Of a stretch of 64,000 bases of DNA, positions 62,703 through 64,000 are shown in pieces (the stretch's first letter is position 1; each line of letters begins with the position of its first letter). The stretch lies in contig NZ_CABVQK010000006.1 of NCBI RefSeq assembly GCF_902499335.1, forward strand, positions 248,001 through 312,000, given 5' to 3'. The notes below the pieces were generated by a model. It did no database searches. It was not told the origin of the DNA and saw only the letters and a list, made by a program, of their open reading frames with translations. Position numbers and translations under genes: made by a program. The stretch is from Burkholderia lata (GTDB taxonomy: Bacteria > Pseudomonadota > Gammaproteobacteria > Burkholderiales > Burkholderiaceae).

Positions 62703-63170
62703 CAGTATTGACCAGGATTTGGGAAATGCAAGGAGAATTTCGGGGCGCTTCAGAAAATCTATGGTCACCCCCTTTTTTGCAAGACTGATTTCGATGTCGT
62801 TGTTGGCTTGCGTAAATCTATTCGGCGTCGTTTAGTCGATTTCCCGAAAAATCTGGCGATGACAATGTGATAACTGTTAAGTCAACCTGAATACGCTGTT
62901 GAAGCGCATCGTATTCTTGAACATCGGCACGGATATGCATTTAAATGCGTAACAATGTCCACGGCGGGGCCCTGCGCGAGATCCGCGCTGGCATCGCCCT
63001 CCATACCGGAAGCAGGGCGCGGAGAGCTGCGAGTCTCGTTGAGACCTCGCAGCCCGAGCACGCGCTCGAGGGCTGGCTCGACCCCAACTCATTGCGCGGC
63101 TCACGGCCGCCGACGTCGCTACGTGTGCCGATCTGCTCACACTGATTCGCAAGCGGCGTCACGTAGAGCA
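62703..63170. other. intergenic region between chitinase and transposon end
   Basis: The first 230 bp are AT-rich and continue the foreign base composition; the rest is GC-rich. No believable gene or promoter match was found. The change of composition near 62960 probably marks a junction. Confidence 0.35.
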
Positions 63171-63301
63171 AATTAAATCTGTCACTCCAGAATCCCCGCC
63201 GATCTAGGCATCCGGCCCCTGAGTTGACGACTTTATTGACATTCTTACCAAAATAATGTCGTCAATTCGCATATGTCCGGATTAAATTTGTCAACTCGCA
63301 T
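63171..63301. repeat. end of a Tn7-like transposon with repeated binding sites
   Basis: Four related repeats: AATTAAATCTGTCACTCC (63171-63188), an inverted copy GAGTTGACGACTTTATTGAC (63221-63240), AATGTCGTCAATTCGCAT (63255-63272) and AAATTTGTCAACTCGCAT (63284-63301). A shared core is GTCAA(C/T)TCGCAT. Several such sites next to tnsAB are typical of Tn7-like ends, where TnsB binds. Confidence 0.55.
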
Positions 63302-63338
63302 CATAGGCTTCGAAGCCCGACCGTAAGGCCTTGATCTT

Positions 63339-63790
63339 ATGGACGATTCCCGGCACGCGATGCGGCCGGTTGCGATGCCGCCCGCGCGGCGCACCCCGGC
63401 TGGACGCCTTCAGCCTCAAACTCGATCGCCGACTGACGCTGTTTCAACGTGGCGCGCCCGAACTGTGGCTGCTCATCGAAACGGATCCCGCTGTCCAATC
63501 ATTTTGTGAGCGGCCGGGTTACGTGCCGCTCAACGGACAGCGCTACCTCGCCGATTTTTGGGTCCGCTATGCCGACCGCGAAGAGGTGGCCATCCTTTCT
63601 GATTCGCTCGCGGACATGCGGCTCCGTGCTGCTCGTCCCAAGTATGAATTGGATGGCGTTCCCGTTCGGTCGGTGACATCAATCGACCTCGCGGTCGCGC
63701 GCGCCTGGATCGATAACTGGCGGCACATGCTGCCCTGCCTGGTCGCGGCGCGCGGGTTGGTTGCGTTTTCGCTCCTACGCGCACCCGTCT
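63339..63790 (+). pseudogene. TnsA-like transposase endonuclease, frameshifted
   Basis: Degenerate gene for the endonuclease subunit of a heteromeric Tn7-like transposase. A start-like ATG at 63339 (MDDSRHAMRPVAMPPARR) is out of frame by one base with the body, which begins about 63400: LDRRLTLFQRGAPELWLLIETDP, SFCERPGYVPLNGQRYLADFWVRYADREE and DLAVARAWIDNWRHMLPCL. The latter contains the DFWV-type endonuclease core motif. The frame runs on through 63770 into nonsense. At least one frameshift means it is not functional as read. Confidence 0.6.
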
Positions 63791-63794
63791 CAAC

Positions 63795-64000
63795 GCATGC
63801 CGGAGCTGGCGTACGTGACGTGGGAGCGCATCAAGCTCGACAACGCGAAGGCGAATCTCGCCACCGAGACGCTGGCCGCTTTATGCGAGTTCGTTGGCTG
63901 TCAGGTCGCGCCGGACCGAAGCACAGTCCGGATGAGCGTCCTTACATCGAGCGGTTCTTTGGCACGATCGCCACTCGGTTGTCCTCGCGCTTGCCGGGCT
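63795..64000 (+). pseudogene. TnsB-like DDE transposase fragment, cut by window end
   Basis: Part of the catalytic core of a TnsB/Mu-type transposase. One frame gives PELAYVTWERIKLDNAKANLATETLAALCEFVGCQV (63800-63909), which holds the second catalytic Asp; another frame gives KHSPDERPYIERFFGTIATRLSSRLPG (from about 63920), with the catalytic Glu. The two frames differ, so there is a frameshift near 63910. The upstream part of tnsB, including the first Asp, is missing: the fragment follows tnsA directly, so a deletion joined them. Confidence 0.6.

Noticed and set aside
62877..63170. Minus- and plus-strand frames next to the transposon end
   Set aside because: Low-complexity, overlapping each other, with no sequence resemblance to any family.
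1..64000. CRISPR arrays, tRNA or rRNA genes, prophage modules
   Set aside because: None was seen. The repeats at 62.7 and 63.2 kb are too few and too short to be a CRISPR array.

Overview
The window is high-GC DNA with the gene content of a Burkholderia, most likely a Burkholderia cepacia complex strain. The basis is strong GC bias at third codon positions, a Burkholderia-type trimeric porin, a fused amino-acid-type ABC permease/ATPase, and many LysR/MarR/AraC regulators. No rRNA, tRNA or ribosomal-protein genes are seen. A secondary FtsH, a secondary RpoD and a Pal-like lipoprotein outside a tol-pal locus suggest a secondary chromosome. Species and replicon are inference.

Layout. (1) 0.3-4.2 kb: stress functions (FtsH-type protease, OsmC-like protein, trehalose-6-phosphate synthase). 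(2) 4.9-9.2 kb: a chemoreceptor with a sigma-28-type promoter and a TonB-dependent receptor behind a Zur-like palindrome. (3) 9.4-14.1 kb: a LysR regulator divergent from two tandem Rieske oxygenases, then a hydrolase-MarR operon with twin palindromic operators. (4) 14.3-23.4 kb: a probable organosulfur scavenging cluster with three flavin monooxygenases, three periplasmic binding proteins, a fused ABC transporter and a GNAT enzyme. (5) 23.7-28 kb: an mqsRA toxin-antitoxin pair, an M14-type deacylase, a small unknown gene and a diguanylate cyclase. (6) 28.4-33.2 kb: a periplasmic three-subunit molybdenum oxidoreductase (Mo subunit, 2Fe-2S subunit, tri-heme cytochrome c). (7) 33.3-36.4 kb: small envelope proteins, a Pal-like lipoprotein and a porin.

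(8) 36.6-47.4 kb is the highlight: a guanidine assimilation locus. Two divergent guanidine-I (ykkC) riboswitches face outward. One precedes the binding protein. The other precedes two DUF1989 proteins (carboxyguanidine deiminase subunits), a biotin-dependent carboxylase of the urea/guanidine type, allophanate hydrolase, and the ABC permease and ATPase. Together they would import guanidine, carboxylate it, deiminate carboxyguanidine to allophanate and release ammonia and CO2.

(9) 47.4-58.9 kb: a VOC protein, a GlxA-type regulator divergent from a nitronate-monooxygenase-like enzyme, a second diguanylate cyclase, a histidine kinase and response regulator whose convergent genes overlap, a second rpoD and a cold-shock gene. 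(10) 58.9-64 kb: a decayed mobile zone with a small FmdB-type zinc ribbon gene, an rpoD scrap, a broken insertion sequence abutting a truncated gene, a lower-GC chitinase with an unusual promoter repeat, and the end of a degenerate Tn7-like transposon running off the window.
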